Positions 55,631 through 64,000 of a stretch of 64,000 nt of DNA are shown piece by piece. This stretch comes from Bacillus norwichensis. GTDB taxonomy: Bacteria; Bacillota; Bacilli; Bacillales; Bacillaceae_C. The translations under genes and the position numbers were made by a program. The number at the start of each line of letters is the position of its first letter. Position 1 is the stretch's first letter. The stretch is from assembly GCF_014836955.1 (NCBI RefSeq), contig NZ_JACSPV010000002.1, forward strand, positions 124,001 through 188,000, read 5' to 3'. The notes under the pieces were generated by a model, which was not told where the DNA came from, made no database searches, and worked only from the letters and a program-made list of their open reading frames with translations.

Positions 55631-56077
55631 ATGACAGAAAAAATAATACCGATTACTAGTGAGAGAATAGAAAAATGTATTGAACTTTATATCAATGTTT
55701 TTAATAGTGGTCCTTGGAATGAGACTTGGACGTATCAAACTGCTAAAGAAAGACTTACTGACTTACTGCTGACGCCTAAATTCCTTGGATTTTTATTATA
55801 TGAAAATGACACTTTAATTGGATTTATTGCGGGAAATAGTAAGAAAACGTTCACAGGATTAACTTTTTATATAGCTGAGTTCTGTATAAATAATCAAATT
55901 CAAGGCAAGGGTTACGGTTCCAAACTACTCCTTTATTTAGAAGAAGAACTAAAGAAAAGAGATATTTATAGTATTTATTTATTAACTGCGACTGGAGGGC
56001 ATGCAGAAGCTTTTTATTTAAAAAATGATTATTCAATAAATAAAGATAGGATAGTTATGAAAAAGATTTTATCATGA
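55631..56077 (+). CDS. GNAT-family N-acetyltransferase
   Basis: A 148-residue protein with YIAEFCINNQIQGKGYGSKL (Q-x-x-G-x-G acetyl-CoA loop) and a C-terminal EAFYLKNDYS motif. ATG 55631 follows AAGGAGAG; an earlier in-frame start lacks a ribosome-binding site. The sequence PWNETWTYQTAKERL near the N-terminus resembles aminoglycoside-type GNATs only loosely, so no drug target is claimed. Confidence 0.83.
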   Translation: MTEKIIPITSERIEKCIELYINVFNSGPWNETWTYQTAKERLTDLLLTPKFLGFLLYENDTLIGFIAGNSKKTFTGLTFYIAEFCINNQIQGKGYGSKLLLYLEEELKKRDIYSIYLLTATGGHAEAFYLKNDYSINKDRIVMKKILS

Positions 56078-56174
56078 TACTACCCGTGTATCCATTTCAT
56101 CCGCATGGCATGGAAGAACTTCATGATTTATTAGATGGCTAAAATCCTCTACCCTTTCTCACAGCCGATTTGAT

Positions 56175-57056
56175 TTAGGTCATCAACATTTTTTCAAATT
56201 CCTTTGTCAGGAAAGAGGTAAATAGTTGCACTTCGGGAGTTTCGATTTTAGTCACTACATATGTAAAAGAAGTTGTTGGTAGGACCTTATCATGTTTAAT
56301 TTCAATCATTGTCTGCTGTTGCAGTTCTTCACGGACCATAGACAAAGGAAGGTATGACACTCCTAATCCCTTTTCAATAAAACGTTTGGAGATTTCAATT
56401 TGAGTGACTGGCATTGTACGAATGCGTGGATATGATCTTTTAATCTCGGTTAGAAGATTGCTCCAATAAGTGGGATGATTGTTTGTTAACACCCTGTATT
56501 GTTTAAGTACTTCCTCCTCAACAGGAAAGTTTTCATTTTTCCTATAGGGTGCCACTAGGATAACTGGATCTTCGTGAATGACCTCACAAGATAAGTTTTT
56601 CTGAACTGGCTCCATTCTGGAGATGCCGATCTCTGCTTTTCCAAGACATAGCTGTTCTCCTATTTTGAATGAATTTACAATGTCTACAATGATCTCGATA
56701 TCAGGATATTTATCTATAAACCCTCGCAGAATTCCCGGGAGTATAGAGGATGCAATTTGTGGAGCTACGGCAATGGTCAGTTTTCGATTATATCCTTGTT
56801 CCCAGGCTTCAAATTCTTCCATCCCCTTATCATATTTCTCTACCATCTCTTTAGCATACGAAAGAAACTGATAACCGGCAGGGGTGAGAGTAATATTTTT
56901 ACCAACTCTGTCAAACAATTTAGTATTCAAATGGCTTTCCAGTTTCTTTATATGTTTGCTAAGAGCTGGTTGTGTTAAAAAGAGATCCTCTGAAGCTCTG
57001 CGAAGGTTTTCATACTTAGCAGCTGTGATAAACGTTTTTAACCACTTTATGTCCAT
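56175..57056 (-). CDS. LysR-family transcriptional regulator
   Basis: A 293-residue LTTR. The N-terminal winged HTH has LFLTQPALSKHIKKLESHLN and KLFDRVGKNITLTPAG. The C-terminal periplasmic-binding-like domain carries IEIIVDIVNS and IGISRMEPV. ATG 57056 is nine bases after AAAGGG. It is divergent from the methyltransferase gene at 57171 with a 114-base shared gap, so that gene is the likely target. Confidence 0.9.
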   Translation of the reverse strand: MDIKWLKTFITAAKYENLRRASEDLFLTQPALSKHIKKLESHLNTKLFDRVGKNITLTPAGYQFLSYAKEMVEKYDKGMEEFEAWEQGYNRKLTIAVAPQIASSILPGILRGFIDKYPDIEIIVDIVNSFKIGEQLCLGKAEIGISRMEPVQKNLSCEVIHEDPVILVAPYRKNENFPVEEEVLKQYRVLTNNHPTYWSNLLTEIKRSYPRIRTMPVTQIEISKRFIEKGLGVSYLPLSMVREELQQQTMIEIKHDKVLPTTSFTYVVTKIETPEVQLFTSFLTKEFEKMLMT

Positions 57057-57170
57057 ATGTTTCATCCCTTTTATTGATAACAGTTCGTTATCAATTTTCA
57101 ATAATATTGTTATTTCTAATTATATACTAGATGTTTTACAATTGAATTAGAAATCTTCGGGGGGATGGAT

Positions 57171-57857
57171 ATGGATACTGTTATTGATAAGGTAAAAGAA
57201 AAATTTAATCAAAATGCACTTCAATATGATAATCAACGAAGAAAGTTAATTCCTTGTTTTGAGGACTTTTATTCAGTTCCAGTCTCAATTATTGAGACAG
57301 ACAAGGAGACACCAAAAATTTTAGACATAGGGGCGGGAACAGGGTTATTTGCTTCTTTCATAAAAGAAAAGTTCCCCAAAGCTACAATCACCCTAATTGA
57401 TATTTCCGAAAATATGTTGGAAAAAGCTAGGAATCGATTTAAAGAAGAGGAGAACATTGCTTATATAAACGCTGATTATTCCGAGTATAAATTTGAAGAA
57501 AAGTTTGATATTATAGTGTCTTCACTTTCTATACACCACTTAACGGATGAAGCAAAAAAGAAGATGTTCAATAATGTTTACAACTTATTGACCCCTAAAG
57601 GGATTTTCGTAAATGCTGACCAAGTACTTGGCCATACGCCCTTTATAGATTCTATGTATAAAAAAGACTGGAATAATAAAATAACTATGTCTGGTTTAAC
57701 GGACAGCGAGATTCAGGCAGCGCACGAGCGAACCAAGCTTGATCGGATGGCTACACTAGATCATCAAATGAAATGGTTGATAGATAGCGGTTTTCAAGAT
57801 GTCGATTGTGTCTACAAATATTTTAACTTTGTTGTATTGTTTGCTAGGAAATATTAA
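57171..57857 (+). CDS. Class I SAM-dependent methyltransferase
   Basis: A 228-residue enzyme with motif I ILDIGAGTGLFASFI, the acidic ribose-binding residue in TLIDISENML, NADYSEYKF and motif IV FDIIVSSLSIHHL. It resembles small-molecule methyltransferases; the substrate is unknown. ATG 57171 lies six bases after GGGGGG. It is divergent from a LysR regulator and ends in a 16-bp-stem hairpin. Confidence 0.88.
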   Translation: MDTVIDKVKEKFNQNALQYDNQRRKLIPCFEDFYSVPVSIIETDKETPKILDIGAGTGLFASFIKEKFPKATITLIDISENMLEKARNRFKEEENIAYINADYSEYKFEEKFDIIVSSLSIHHLTDEAKKKMFNNVYNLLTPKGIFVNADQVLGHTPFIDSMYKKDWNNKITMSGLTDSEIQAAHERTKLDRMATLDHQMKWLIDSGFQDVDCVYKYFNFVVLFARKY

Positions 57858-57879
57858 TTTTTAATGAAATATTCATACA

Positions 57880-57920
57880 AAGAGCGCGTTTTGATCAAGA
57901 TGGATCAAAACGCGCTCTAT
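57880..57920. terminator. Strong hairpin after the methyltransferase gene
   Basis: AGAGCGCGTTTTGATC / GATCAAAACGCGCTCT is a perfect 16-base stem with a six-base loop. The T run is short on the plus strand. Confidence 0.75.
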
Positions 57921-58071
57921 CTACTGTACTGTTTTTCAAATTCGTAAAAAGTCGCTTTATTCTGCACACCCATCAAGACTGGGCACTTCTTCTGGAATAG
58001 TAATGTCCTCTATACTTCAATGATCGCTGAAGCTGCGTGTGAAATGCCAATTGGCATTTCGTGTGATTATT

Positions 58072-58965
58072 TTACTGATGCTGTCCCTTTTTTACCACTG
58101 CAGCATTCTTACCAAATATAACGGAAAATACAACGACTATAGCCATAAGGACAGTAAATGAGGTGATGGATTCATTCAAAAATAATGCTGCAAATGTAAT
58201 CATTAAAAAGGGTTGTAGATATTGAATCTGACTAACTCTTGAAATTCCTCCCATCGCTAATCCGCTGTACCATGCTACATAAGCTAGAAATTGACTCACT
58301 ACTGCCAGATAAATAAAGCTAACCCAGGCTTTTAAAGGAGCATGAAGCATCTCACCAGTTACGTTTAGAAAAACTGGAACAATGAAAAACGGAGCAGCGC
58401 TAATGATGCCCCATGCAATCACTTGCCAGCTGCCTAATTCTTGAGCTAGCTTGCCGCCTTCAGCATAACTGAGGCCAAGTATAATCACAGCTCCTAGCAA
58501 GGCCAGATCTGCATATTGAAGCTGCCCAAATCCCAAATAGGCAGCATAGCTAATCACTGCTAAAGACCCGACAAAACTTGAAATCCAAAATTTAAGAGAA
58601 GGGACTTCACCAGCTCTTAATATGGCAAATCCTGCTGTAGCCAACGGTAATAGCGCTAATTCTACAGCTCCATGAGAAACCGGCAGACTTTCCATTGCCC
58701 ACGAAGTGAGTAAGGGAAATCCTAAAACAGCGCCAAGGGAGACAATAATCAAACTTTTGAACTGTCGGGCAGAGGGCAGCTTTTCTTTTCTAATGATCAA
58801 GACGAGAATAACTAAGATAAAGGCAACGATCGTTCTTCCTAAACCGACAACCGTAACGCCAAAATATTGCACTGCTACACGCGTTGCGGGGAGAGTTAAG
58901 CTAAAACAGATGACCCCTACTAATCCTAACAAAAGTCCAACTTTTTCTTTTCTTTCTATTTGCAC
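58072..58965 (-). CDS. EamA/DMT-family transporter
   Basis: A 297-residue inner-membrane protein with ten predicted helices in two EamA repeats (AVQYFGVTVVGLGRTIVAF in the first, QIQYLQPFLMITFAALFLNE in the second). Members export amino acids or metabolites. GTG start after GGAGCTGG. It is divergent from a MocR-type regulator, an arrangement that usually means control by that regulator. Confidence 0.9.
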   Translation of the reverse strand: MQIERKEKVGLLLGLVGVICFSLTLPATRVAVQYFGVTVVGLGRTIVAFILVILVLIIRKEKLPSARQFKSLIIVSLGAVLGFPLLTSWAMESLPVSHGAVELALLPLATAGFAILRAGEVPSLKFWISSFVGSLAVISYAAYLGFGQLQYADLALLGAVIILGLSYAEGGKLAQELGSWQVIAWGIISAAPFFIVPVFLNVTGEMLHAPLKAWVSFIYLAVVSQFLAYVAWYSGLAMGGISRVSQIQYLQPFLMITFAALFLNESITSFTVLMAIVVVFSVIFGKNAAVVKKGQHQ

Positions 58966-59050
58966 TGTGTCCAGCTCCTGACTTTATATATTTTGCATTC
59001 TGTATCTGCTCCAATAAATGGAGGTTCTTCCTTTAATCGTTTTATTGAAA

Positions 59051-59127
59051 ATCTGTCCTAGTATAATTAAAATGTTAAGAGGAGTGACTTTAAAAATAAA
59101 CAATATTTTTGTTGATCTGTCCTGGTA
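59051..59127 (+). promoter_or_regulatory. Candidate MocR operator: direct repeats in the divergent promoter
   Basis: ATCTGTCCTAGTA (59051-59063) and ATCTGTCCTGGTA (59115-59127) are direct repeats, 12 of 13 identical, 64 bases apart. The first runs into TATAAT (59062-59067). MocR/GabR-type regulators bind direct repeats in such gaps. Confidence 0.65.
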
Positions 59128-59144
59128 CAGAAGGGAGAACGAAT

Positions 59145-60521
59145 ATGAATGCAAAGTATATTGGGATTATGGACGAGATTAAAGACCAGCTGTCCAATGG
59201 AACCCTCGTGTCGGGCTGCAAACTTCCCTCAGTGCGGCAATTGTCTGAAAAGTTCTCTTGCAGCAAAAATACGGTAATGAAAGCTTATAATGAACTGGAA
59301 AAAGAGCATTTTATTTATTCAGTTCCTAAAAGCGGCTATTATGTAGTGAATGAATTTCAAAACCATGAGGACAAAAAGAATGCAATTGATTTTTTGTCGG
59401 CGGGTCCGGATAAAGACGTAATTCCTTATGTTGAATTTCAGCATTGTATCAATCAAGCGATTGATACATATAGAGAAGAATTATTTACGTACTCCGACCA
59501 GCAAGGACTTTACTCACTACGAGTTGAATTGATGAAATATTTGCAAAGCCTGCAGGTTTTTACCAATCCTGAAAGGTTATTTGTAGTGTCTGGCTCTCAG
59601 CAGGCCCTTAATTTATTAGTTTCTATGCCATTTCCAAATGGAAAAAACAACATTCTCATTGAACAGCCTACTTATTATGGTTTTATTGAGTCAGCACTCA
59701 TTCATCAGCCCACTACTTTTGGTATTGATTTAACAATGGATGGGATCGACCTTGAGCGTTTAGAGTACATTTTTCGAAATAATGATATTAAATTTTTTTA
59801 TATTGTTCCGCGATTTCAAAATCCGCTTGGGCATAGCTATACGAATAGGGAAAAGAAAAAAATTGTTGAATTAGCTGAAAAATACGATGTGTATTTGGTT
59901 GAAGATGATTTTTTAGGGGAACTTGATCAAGATTTAAAATCAGATCCACTTTTTTCGTACAATCCTTCCGGCAGGGTAATTTTTATTAAAAGCTTTTCTA
60001 AAATTTTTCTTCCTGGTTTACGGGTAGCTACGATTGTTCTTCCAGAATTAATGATCAACAACTTTTTGCGTTATAAATTTAGTGCAGATTTTAACAGCTC
60101 TGTACTTTCTCAAGGTGCACTGGACATCTATTTGAAGAGCGGAATGATTAATGGACATATCAAAAAAATAAAAGAGTTATACCATAACAAGATGAAGCTT
60201 CTTCAAGAAGCATGCAAGTTATTACTTCCAGAGCATGCATCTTTTACCAAGCCGACTACAGGATTCTATCTATCTGTATTTCTTCCAGAGGGCGTGACAG
60301 CGAAACAAGTAGTGAACTTGTTAAGAGAACGAAATATTTATGTTGATGATGCGTCCAGAATGTTCTTGCCTGAGTATAAGAAGGAAAATCTACTTCGATT
60401 ATGCACTTCTCAAGTTAACGAGAGTCAGATTAAACCAGGAATAGAGCACCTGGCTCGTTGTATTAAATTCATTGACAGCAGAAAAAATTATTTTACACAG
60501 CATAATCATTTGCTCTTTTAG
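59145..60521 (+). CDS. MocR/GabR-type PLP-dependent transcriptional regulator
   Basis: A 458-residue chimera of an N-terminal GntR winged helix (KLPSVRQLSEKFSCSKNTVM) and a class I aminotransferase-like domain. The PLP lysine lies in IFIKSFSKIFLPGLR, and FYIVPRFQNPLG and VEDDFLGEL are PLP-binding segments. The ligand is unknown. ATG 59145 follows AAGGGAG. It probably regulates itself and the divergent EamA transporter. Confidence 0.93.
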   Translation: MNAKYIGIMDEIKDQLSNGTLVSGCKLPSVRQLSEKFSCSKNTVMKAYNELEKEHFIYSVPKSGYYVVNEFQNHEDKKNAIDFLSAGPDKDVIPYVEFQHCINQAIDTYREELFTYSDQQGLYSLRVELMKYLQSLQVFTNPERLFVVSGSQQALNLLVSMPFPNGKNNILIEQPTYYGFIESALIHQPTTFGIDLTMDGIDLERLEYIFRNNDIKFFYIVPRFQNPLGHSYTNREKKKIVELAEKYDVYLVEDDFLGELDQDLKSDPLFSYNPSGRVIFIKSFSKIFLPGLRVATIVLPELMINNFLRYKFSADFNSSVLSQGALDIYLKSGMINGHIKKIKELYHNKMKLLQEACKLLLPEHASFTKPTTGFYLSVFLPEGVTAKQVVNLLRERNIYVDDASRMFLPEYKKENLLRLCTSQVNESQIKPGIEHLARCIKFIDSRKNYFTQHNHLLF

Positions 60522-60570
60522 GGTTTTTCCAGTGACAGAGTTTTTAAAGGCACCAGAAAAATTGGAGCTT

Positions 60571-60804
60571 ATGCAGGAAACTAAACAAAGAAGACAGTTT
60601 CAATTTACGATTTACGAAAATCATAAAAAGCAGCTATTTCATATGACTATGTTTGGATTAACAGGGGCTGCCGCAGGAATCTACCTATCAAACCTTTTAA
60701 TCTTGAAACTTTTTATCGCACTCTCTGCTTTTTCGATTGCGGGTTATACGATGACCAGTTATAAACTGAAAAAATGGATGAAGTATATGCATAAAAAACG
60801 CTGA
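60571..60804 (+). CDS. Small membrane protein of unknown function
   Basis: A 77-residue protein with a Gln/Lys/Arg-rich N-terminus (QETKQRRQFQF), two membrane helices (HMTMFGLTGAAAGIYLS and KLFIALSAFSIAGYTM) and a basic tail. ATG 60571 follows TGGAG. An upstream GTG at 60531 would add residues but has no ribosome-binding site. Confidence 0.55.
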   Translation: MQETKQRRQFQFTIYENHKKQLFHMTMFGLTGAAAGIYLSNLLILKLFIALSAFSIAGYTMTSYKLKKWMKYMHKKR

Positions 60805-60854
60805 CTAATGCAGGGTGCTATTGAAAAAAGGACATCAAGAAAGGGGAAAGGCTT

Positions 60855-61280
60855 TTGAAAGCAGGATTGACCTTGGTTTTAGGCTTATTTTTGCTGATGG
60901 GGTGTGACATGCAAGAAGCTGAACCAATGGTTCTATTAGATAAAAAAATAGTAGAAGTGAAAATTTCCAACTCAAAGGGGTTTGGAGGGATGAATGAAAA
61001 TAGTTTTCTATCCATAAAAGATAAAGAATCTTTGAATATAATGGAAAAAGCAATTACAACTGCCATGAAACAGCCGGGAAAGGCCGACATCAAGGATCCT
61101 GATTATGATGTCATGGTGAAATATGAGTCAAAAGAAGGGGAGTTACCGACACATGGTCTCCATTTATGGTTGGGAGAAGAGGATGAACAGAGTATGTTGA
61201 TGTATATTGCTGACGATTCAGTTTATCTAACTTCGGCGGAGATGACCCGAAAATTAAGGGAGCTCTTGCAAATTAACTAA
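60855..61280 (+). CDS. Lipoprotein of unknown function
   Basis: A 141-residue protein with lipobox LLMGC (Cys about residue 17). The mature domain has VEVKISNSKGFGGMNENSF and IMEKAITTAMKQPG, resembling YhfM-like Bacillus lipoproteins. TTG start after AAAGGGGAAAGGC. Surface location in the cell envelope is expected. Confidence 0.72.
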   Translation: MKAGLTLVLGLFLLMGCDMQEAEPMVLLDKKIVEVKISNSKGFGGMNENSFLSIKDKESLNIMEKAITTAMKQPGKADIKDPDYDVMVKYESKEGELPTHGLHLWLGEEDEQSMLMYIADDSVYLTSAEMTRKLRELLQIN

Positions 61281-61413
61281 TATTTGCAAAGAGGTGCTGA
61301 ACTTTGATTGTCGTTGACGAATCAATATTTGTGTAGGGAGCTATTCATTTTATGGCTAAAAGATCTATTTGAAAATGAATCAACAAGGTTTTATACATGA
61401 TGTTTTTTAAAAG

Positions 61414-62286
61414 GTGATTAAAATCGAAAGATTGATATTGAACAAGTGTACCAGCTTTACTTCGGACTTAACCTTTGTGGCTGGTCAAATAACAGTGGAT
61501 GGGACACTGCTCATCATTGAAACCAGTTTGAAGGAGTTTGATTATTTTCAACGTCCCGTTCCAAAAATCAATTTGATAATTCTGATAATTAAAGATGAAA
61601 ACATTGAAACAATTGAATTAAATAATGTAGCTTTGATGCCGACGGGAATAGATTTATTTTCAGACGGCACATTATTGCTTGTACAGACCCGCTGTTTAAA
61701 AGATGGCGCAAATATTGAGAGAAATGCGAGAAGGTATAATCCTAACGGGCAGTTAATTGATGCTTTCACGCTTGGAGATGGAATAGAAAGCGTACAAATA
61801 GATGAAACAGATACAATCTGGGTAAGTTATTTTGATGAAGGAGTATTTGGAAATTTCGGATGGGAGCAGCCTATGGGGAGTGATGGTGTCATTGCCTACA
61901 CAATGAATGGACGTAAGCTTTGGGGAGCAGGCAGTTTTGATATTGCTGATTGTTATGCGTTGAATGTTGCGGGGACAAAGGAAGTTTATTTTTACTACTA
62001 CGCTGACTTTTATCTTGTTCAATTAAATGAAAACAAAGACTTTGTCCGTTATCGTGTTGAAGGTAAGAATACATTACAGCAATTCATGTTTGACAAGGCG
62101 GGGTTGATCGGTCAAATAGATAGTTATACTATAATGCGTTTCACTGTAAGAAATAGGACGATTACGCCAAAAGAAAAAATGCAGTTAAGGGATGAACGGG
62201 GTAAACGTATTATTGGTCCAGTTTTTATGCGGGGAAAATATCTGTATGTTTATGGAAGGGATGGAATCTATCGGCGGAGTTTTTAA
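61414..62286 (+). CDS. Beta-propeller-like protein of unknown function
   Basis: A 290-residue soluble protein with repeated beta-strand units such as GIDLFSDGTLLLVQTRC, ARRYNPNGQLIDAFTLGDGI, DTIWVSYFDEGVFG and DGVIAYTMNGRKLWG, the pattern of an NHL/WD-like propeller. No signal peptide or catalytic motif. The start is uncertain: GTG 61414 lacks spacing from AAAGG and TTG 61432 is an alternative. Confidence 0.6.
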   Translation: MIKIERLILNKCTSFTSDLTFVAGQITVDGTLLIIETSLKEFDYFQRPVPKINLIILIIKDENIETIELNNVALMPTGIDLFSDGTLLLVQTRCLKDGANIERNARRYNPNGQLIDAFTLGDGIESVQIDETDTIWVSYFDEGVFGNFGWEQPMGSDGVIAYTMNGRKLWGAGSFDIADCYALNVAGTKEVYFYYYADFYLVQLNENKDFVRYRVEGKNTLQQFMFDKAGLIGQIDSYTIMRFTVRNRTITPKEKMQLRDERGKRIIGPVFMRGKYLYVYGRDGIYRRSF

Positions 62287-62368
62287 ATTGCTAGACGTTG
62301 AAATGGTCACACCCAATGTTTTTTCGCATATACAGGGTAGTGGTACTCATCTTTTTAGGAGGATTTCC

Positions 62369-62986
62369 ATGACCAAGTCTGGTTTTGTCCCTGATAATAC
62401 AAACATAAAGAAAACGAGCGGTACTCCCAACCTTTTTATTGACTCAAAGGATAATATTTTCTTTGAAAGAGACCCTGAAAATATCGCTTATAAAGTTACG
62501 TCTACGCAGATACCGGCAATGGTGGGGGGCGCGTTTGTTGATCTTTATCTTACAAAAGGACATATTCGAGAGCCGCATTGGCATCCAAATGCCTGGGAGC
62601 TGGATGTTGTGGTTTCAGGAGAAGCCATTATTTCCATTGTTGATCCCGACACTAAAAGTTTGCATAACTACAGAGCGAAGCCGGGCCAAGTGGTATTTAT
62701 TCCAATGGCATGGTGGCATTGGATTAGACCGGTAACAGAAAAACTGCATCTTCATCTATTCTTTAACAATGATCAATTTGAGTCTGCGGAAGGGTCCGAT
62801 ACGTTACGTCTAACACCTCCAGAGGTTTTTCAGCTTTCTTATGGTGTTGATGCCAAAGAAATAGCTGATGCATTGCTTCCGGTTACAGAATCTGTCGTAA
62901 TAGGACCGCCGTCCAAACCAGCACGTTCAATCCCCCGTACCAAAGAGATTTCCATAAATATTAACAACAAGTCTATTAAAATATAA
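62369..62986 (+). CDS. Cupin-domain protein (oxalate-decarboxylase-like)
   Basis: A 205-residue single-domain cupin. Motif 1 is HWHPNAWELDVVVSGE, giving the H-x-H...E metal ligands, and motif 2 is IPMAWWHWIRPV with the fourth His. The substrate is unknown; bicupin relatives include oxalate decarboxylase. ATG 62369 is seven bases after AGGAGG. A longer upstream frame overlaps the previous gene and is disfavoured. Confidence 0.85.
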   Translation: MTKSGFVPDNTNIKKTSGTPNLFIDSKDNIFFERDPENIAYKVTSTQIPAMVGGAFVDLYLTKGHIREPHWHPNAWELDVVVSGEAIISIVDPDTKSLHNYRAKPGQVVFIPMAWWHWIRPVTEKLHLHLFFNNDQFESAEGSDTLRLTPPEVFQLSYGVDAKEIADALLPVTESVVIGPPSKPARSIPRTKEISININNKSIKI

Positions 62987-63015
62987 AAATTTTACAGCTA
63001 ATTTCGACTTTTATA

Positions 63016-63044
63016 TTGACAACTATCAACTCTCAATATATGAT
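63016..63044 (+). promoter_or_regulatory. Sigma-A promoter of the leu T-box transcript
   Basis: TTGACA (63016-63021) and TATGAT (63039-63044) with a 17-base spacer. Confidence 0.85.
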
Positions 63045-63061
63045 TGCTTATAATCAAATAA

Positions 63062-63332
63062 TAACAAGCAAAGATTGGAAATAGTAAAAGGACAGTAAGC
63101 TTTTCAGAGAGCCGATGGCTGGTGAGAATCGGTAGTTATTCCCTTTGAACTCCTCCAAGAGCTGCTCCCTGAACAAATTTCAGTAGGGGATGCCGGGTTT
63201 CTTCCGTTAAGAGGATAGGTGGTGATAGCCGCCGAAAATGAGTGGGTTATTTATGTTTTTAATTTAACCAATTAGAGTGGTACCGCGAGCACAGCCTCGT
63301 CTCTATATTTTTATAGAGACGGGGCTTTTTAT
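63062..63332 (+). promoter_or_regulatory. Leucine T-box leader
   Basis: A tRNA-sensing riboswitch. The T-box motif AGAGTGGTACCGCG is at 63274-63287. The specifier codon CTC (Leu, 63150-63152) lies in TTTGAACTCC, the usual GAAC-specifier context. The terminator hairpin GTCTCTATA / TATAGAGAC with TTTTTAT (63300-63332) can be replaced by the antiterminator when uncharged tRNA-Leu binds. Confidence 0.93.
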
Positions 63333-63353
63333 ATTGAAAAGGAGTGTATTGAA

Positions 63354-64000
63354 ATGGCGAGAAAAATTTGGGTGTTTGATACGACTTTAAGAGATGGAGA
63401 GCAGGTTCCAGGTGCAAAGCTGGACCAATATGAAAAGCTGGAAGTGGCTCAGCAGCTTAAAAAGCTTGGGGTTGATATGATTGAGGCAGGCTTTCCTTCA
63501 TCTTCTACTGGCGATTTCAATGCTGTGAAAGAAATTGCTACAAAAGTGGGGAATACAGATGATATTATCATTACTGCTTTGGCAAGGGCGGTAAAATCTG
63601 ATATTGATGCGGTTTATAACAGTGTAAAATATGCTAATAATCCGCTTATCCATATGGTTTTAGGTACTTCAGATATTCATGTGGAAAAGAAATTCGGAAA
63701 ATCGAAAGACCAGATAATGGATATTGGTGTAGAAGCCGTGAAATATGCAAAAAGCTTATTACCTAACGTTCAGTACTCAACAGAGGATGCATCCCGTTCC
63801 GATTTTGAGTACTTATGGAAAACCATTGAAGCTGTTGTTAAGGCTGGGGCTACTATTATTAATGTTCCCGATACGGTCGGGTATGCTGAGCCGGAAGAGT
63901 TTGGTGAACTGCTTTTTAAATTAAATGATCGTTTGAAAAATTTGAATGATACTGTTCTTTTAAGTGTCCATTGTCATAATGACCTTGGTATGGCGACAGC
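63354..64000 (+). CDS. leuA: 2-isopropylmalate synthase, N-terminal part (3' end cut by window)
   Basis: LeuA joins acetyl-CoA and 2-ketoisovalerate, the first step of leucine synthesis. The visible 215 residues have WVFDTTLRDGEQVPGAKL (R-D metal/substrate motif), EAGFPSSS, a Ser/Thr-rich barrel and SVHCHNDLGMAT with the H-x-H metal ligands at the window edge. ATG follows AAGGAG. It is under the leucine T-box. Unlike B. subtilis, no ilvBHC genes precede it. Confidence 0.96.
   Translation, partial: MARKIWVFDTTLRDGEQVPGAKLDQYEKLEVAQQLKKLGVDMIEAGFPSSSTGDFNAVKEIATKVGNTDDIIITALARAVKSDIDAVYNSVKYANNPLIHMVLGTSDIHVEKKFGKSKDQIMDIGVEAVKYAKSLLPNVQYSTEDASRSDFEYLWKTIEAVVKAGATIINVPDTVGYAEPEEFGELLFKLNDRLKNLNDTVLLSVHCHNDLGMAT

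Overview
The window is a stretch of chromosome from a spore-forming member of the Bacillaceae (Bacillus sensu lato). The gene order closely follows the B. subtilis yja-yjb-yjc region: yjzD, yjaV, fabH-fabF, yjaZ, yjbA, trpS, spx, mecA, coiA, pepF, spxH-yjbI, cwlQ-yjbK, yjbM-nadF-yjbO, prpE, yjbQ, fabI, cotO, cotZ, spoVIF, yjcF-yjcG and yjcH. Differences from B. subtilis show that it is another species. There is a clpB, which B. subtilis lacks. med, comZ and the app operon are absent. An mgtE, a lipoprotein-spoVAC-spoVAD-spoVAE cassette and several accessory blocks are present. Many genes start with TTG or GTG behind strong ribosome-binding sites.

Region 1 (1-34.7 kb) is mostly core genome. 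It holds protein quality control and the Spx regulatory circuit (clpB, spx, mecA, spxH, pepF), FapR-controlled fatty acid synthesis (fabH-fabF and fabI, each with a FapR operator over its promoter), a (p)ppGpp synthetase-NAD kinase-pseudouridine synthase operon, ion transport (mgtE, yjbQ), and a sporulation block (cotO, cotZ, a 33-residue Cys/Gly/Lys protein, the spoVA cassette, spoVIF).

Region 2 (34.7-38.9 kb) lies between yjcG and yjcH, which are normally close together. It carries several small membrane proteins, a candidate structured RNA, and a tatA / His-rich membrane protein / small membrane protein / dedA cluster. Region 3 (39.7-47 kb) is eroded mobile DNA. It has an orphan TAXI-type binding lipoprotein, a PBSX-like prophage remnant (a tail-assembly chaperone with a canonical -1 frameshift site and a tape-measure/endolysin chimera), a GC-rich DinB-like gene, a possible insertion-sequence end, and a tRNA-Val next to a possible integrase tail.

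Region 4 (46.9-64 kb) is an accessory metabolic region. It includes a redox/sulfur cluster (a broken FMN reductase, a CDGSH/Fer4 protein, a YjdJ acetyltransferase, CoA-disulfide reductase), yoaP, the cystine transporter tcyP, a broken short-chain dehydrogenase, a deaminase, acetyltransferases, a LysR/methyltransferase divergon, a MocR/EamA divergon with direct-repeat operator candidates, a cupin, and finally a leucine T-box in front of a truncated leuA.

Two families of dispersed intergenic repeats run through the window. One (four copies) is 90-185 bp, starts with TTTAT and ends near GCGCATTTGAT; it looks like a non-autonomous IS200/IS605-type or bcr1-like element. The other is a diverged repeat built on a small hairpin whose paired bases change together between copies. 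No CRISPR array, rRNA operon or intact mobile element was seen.
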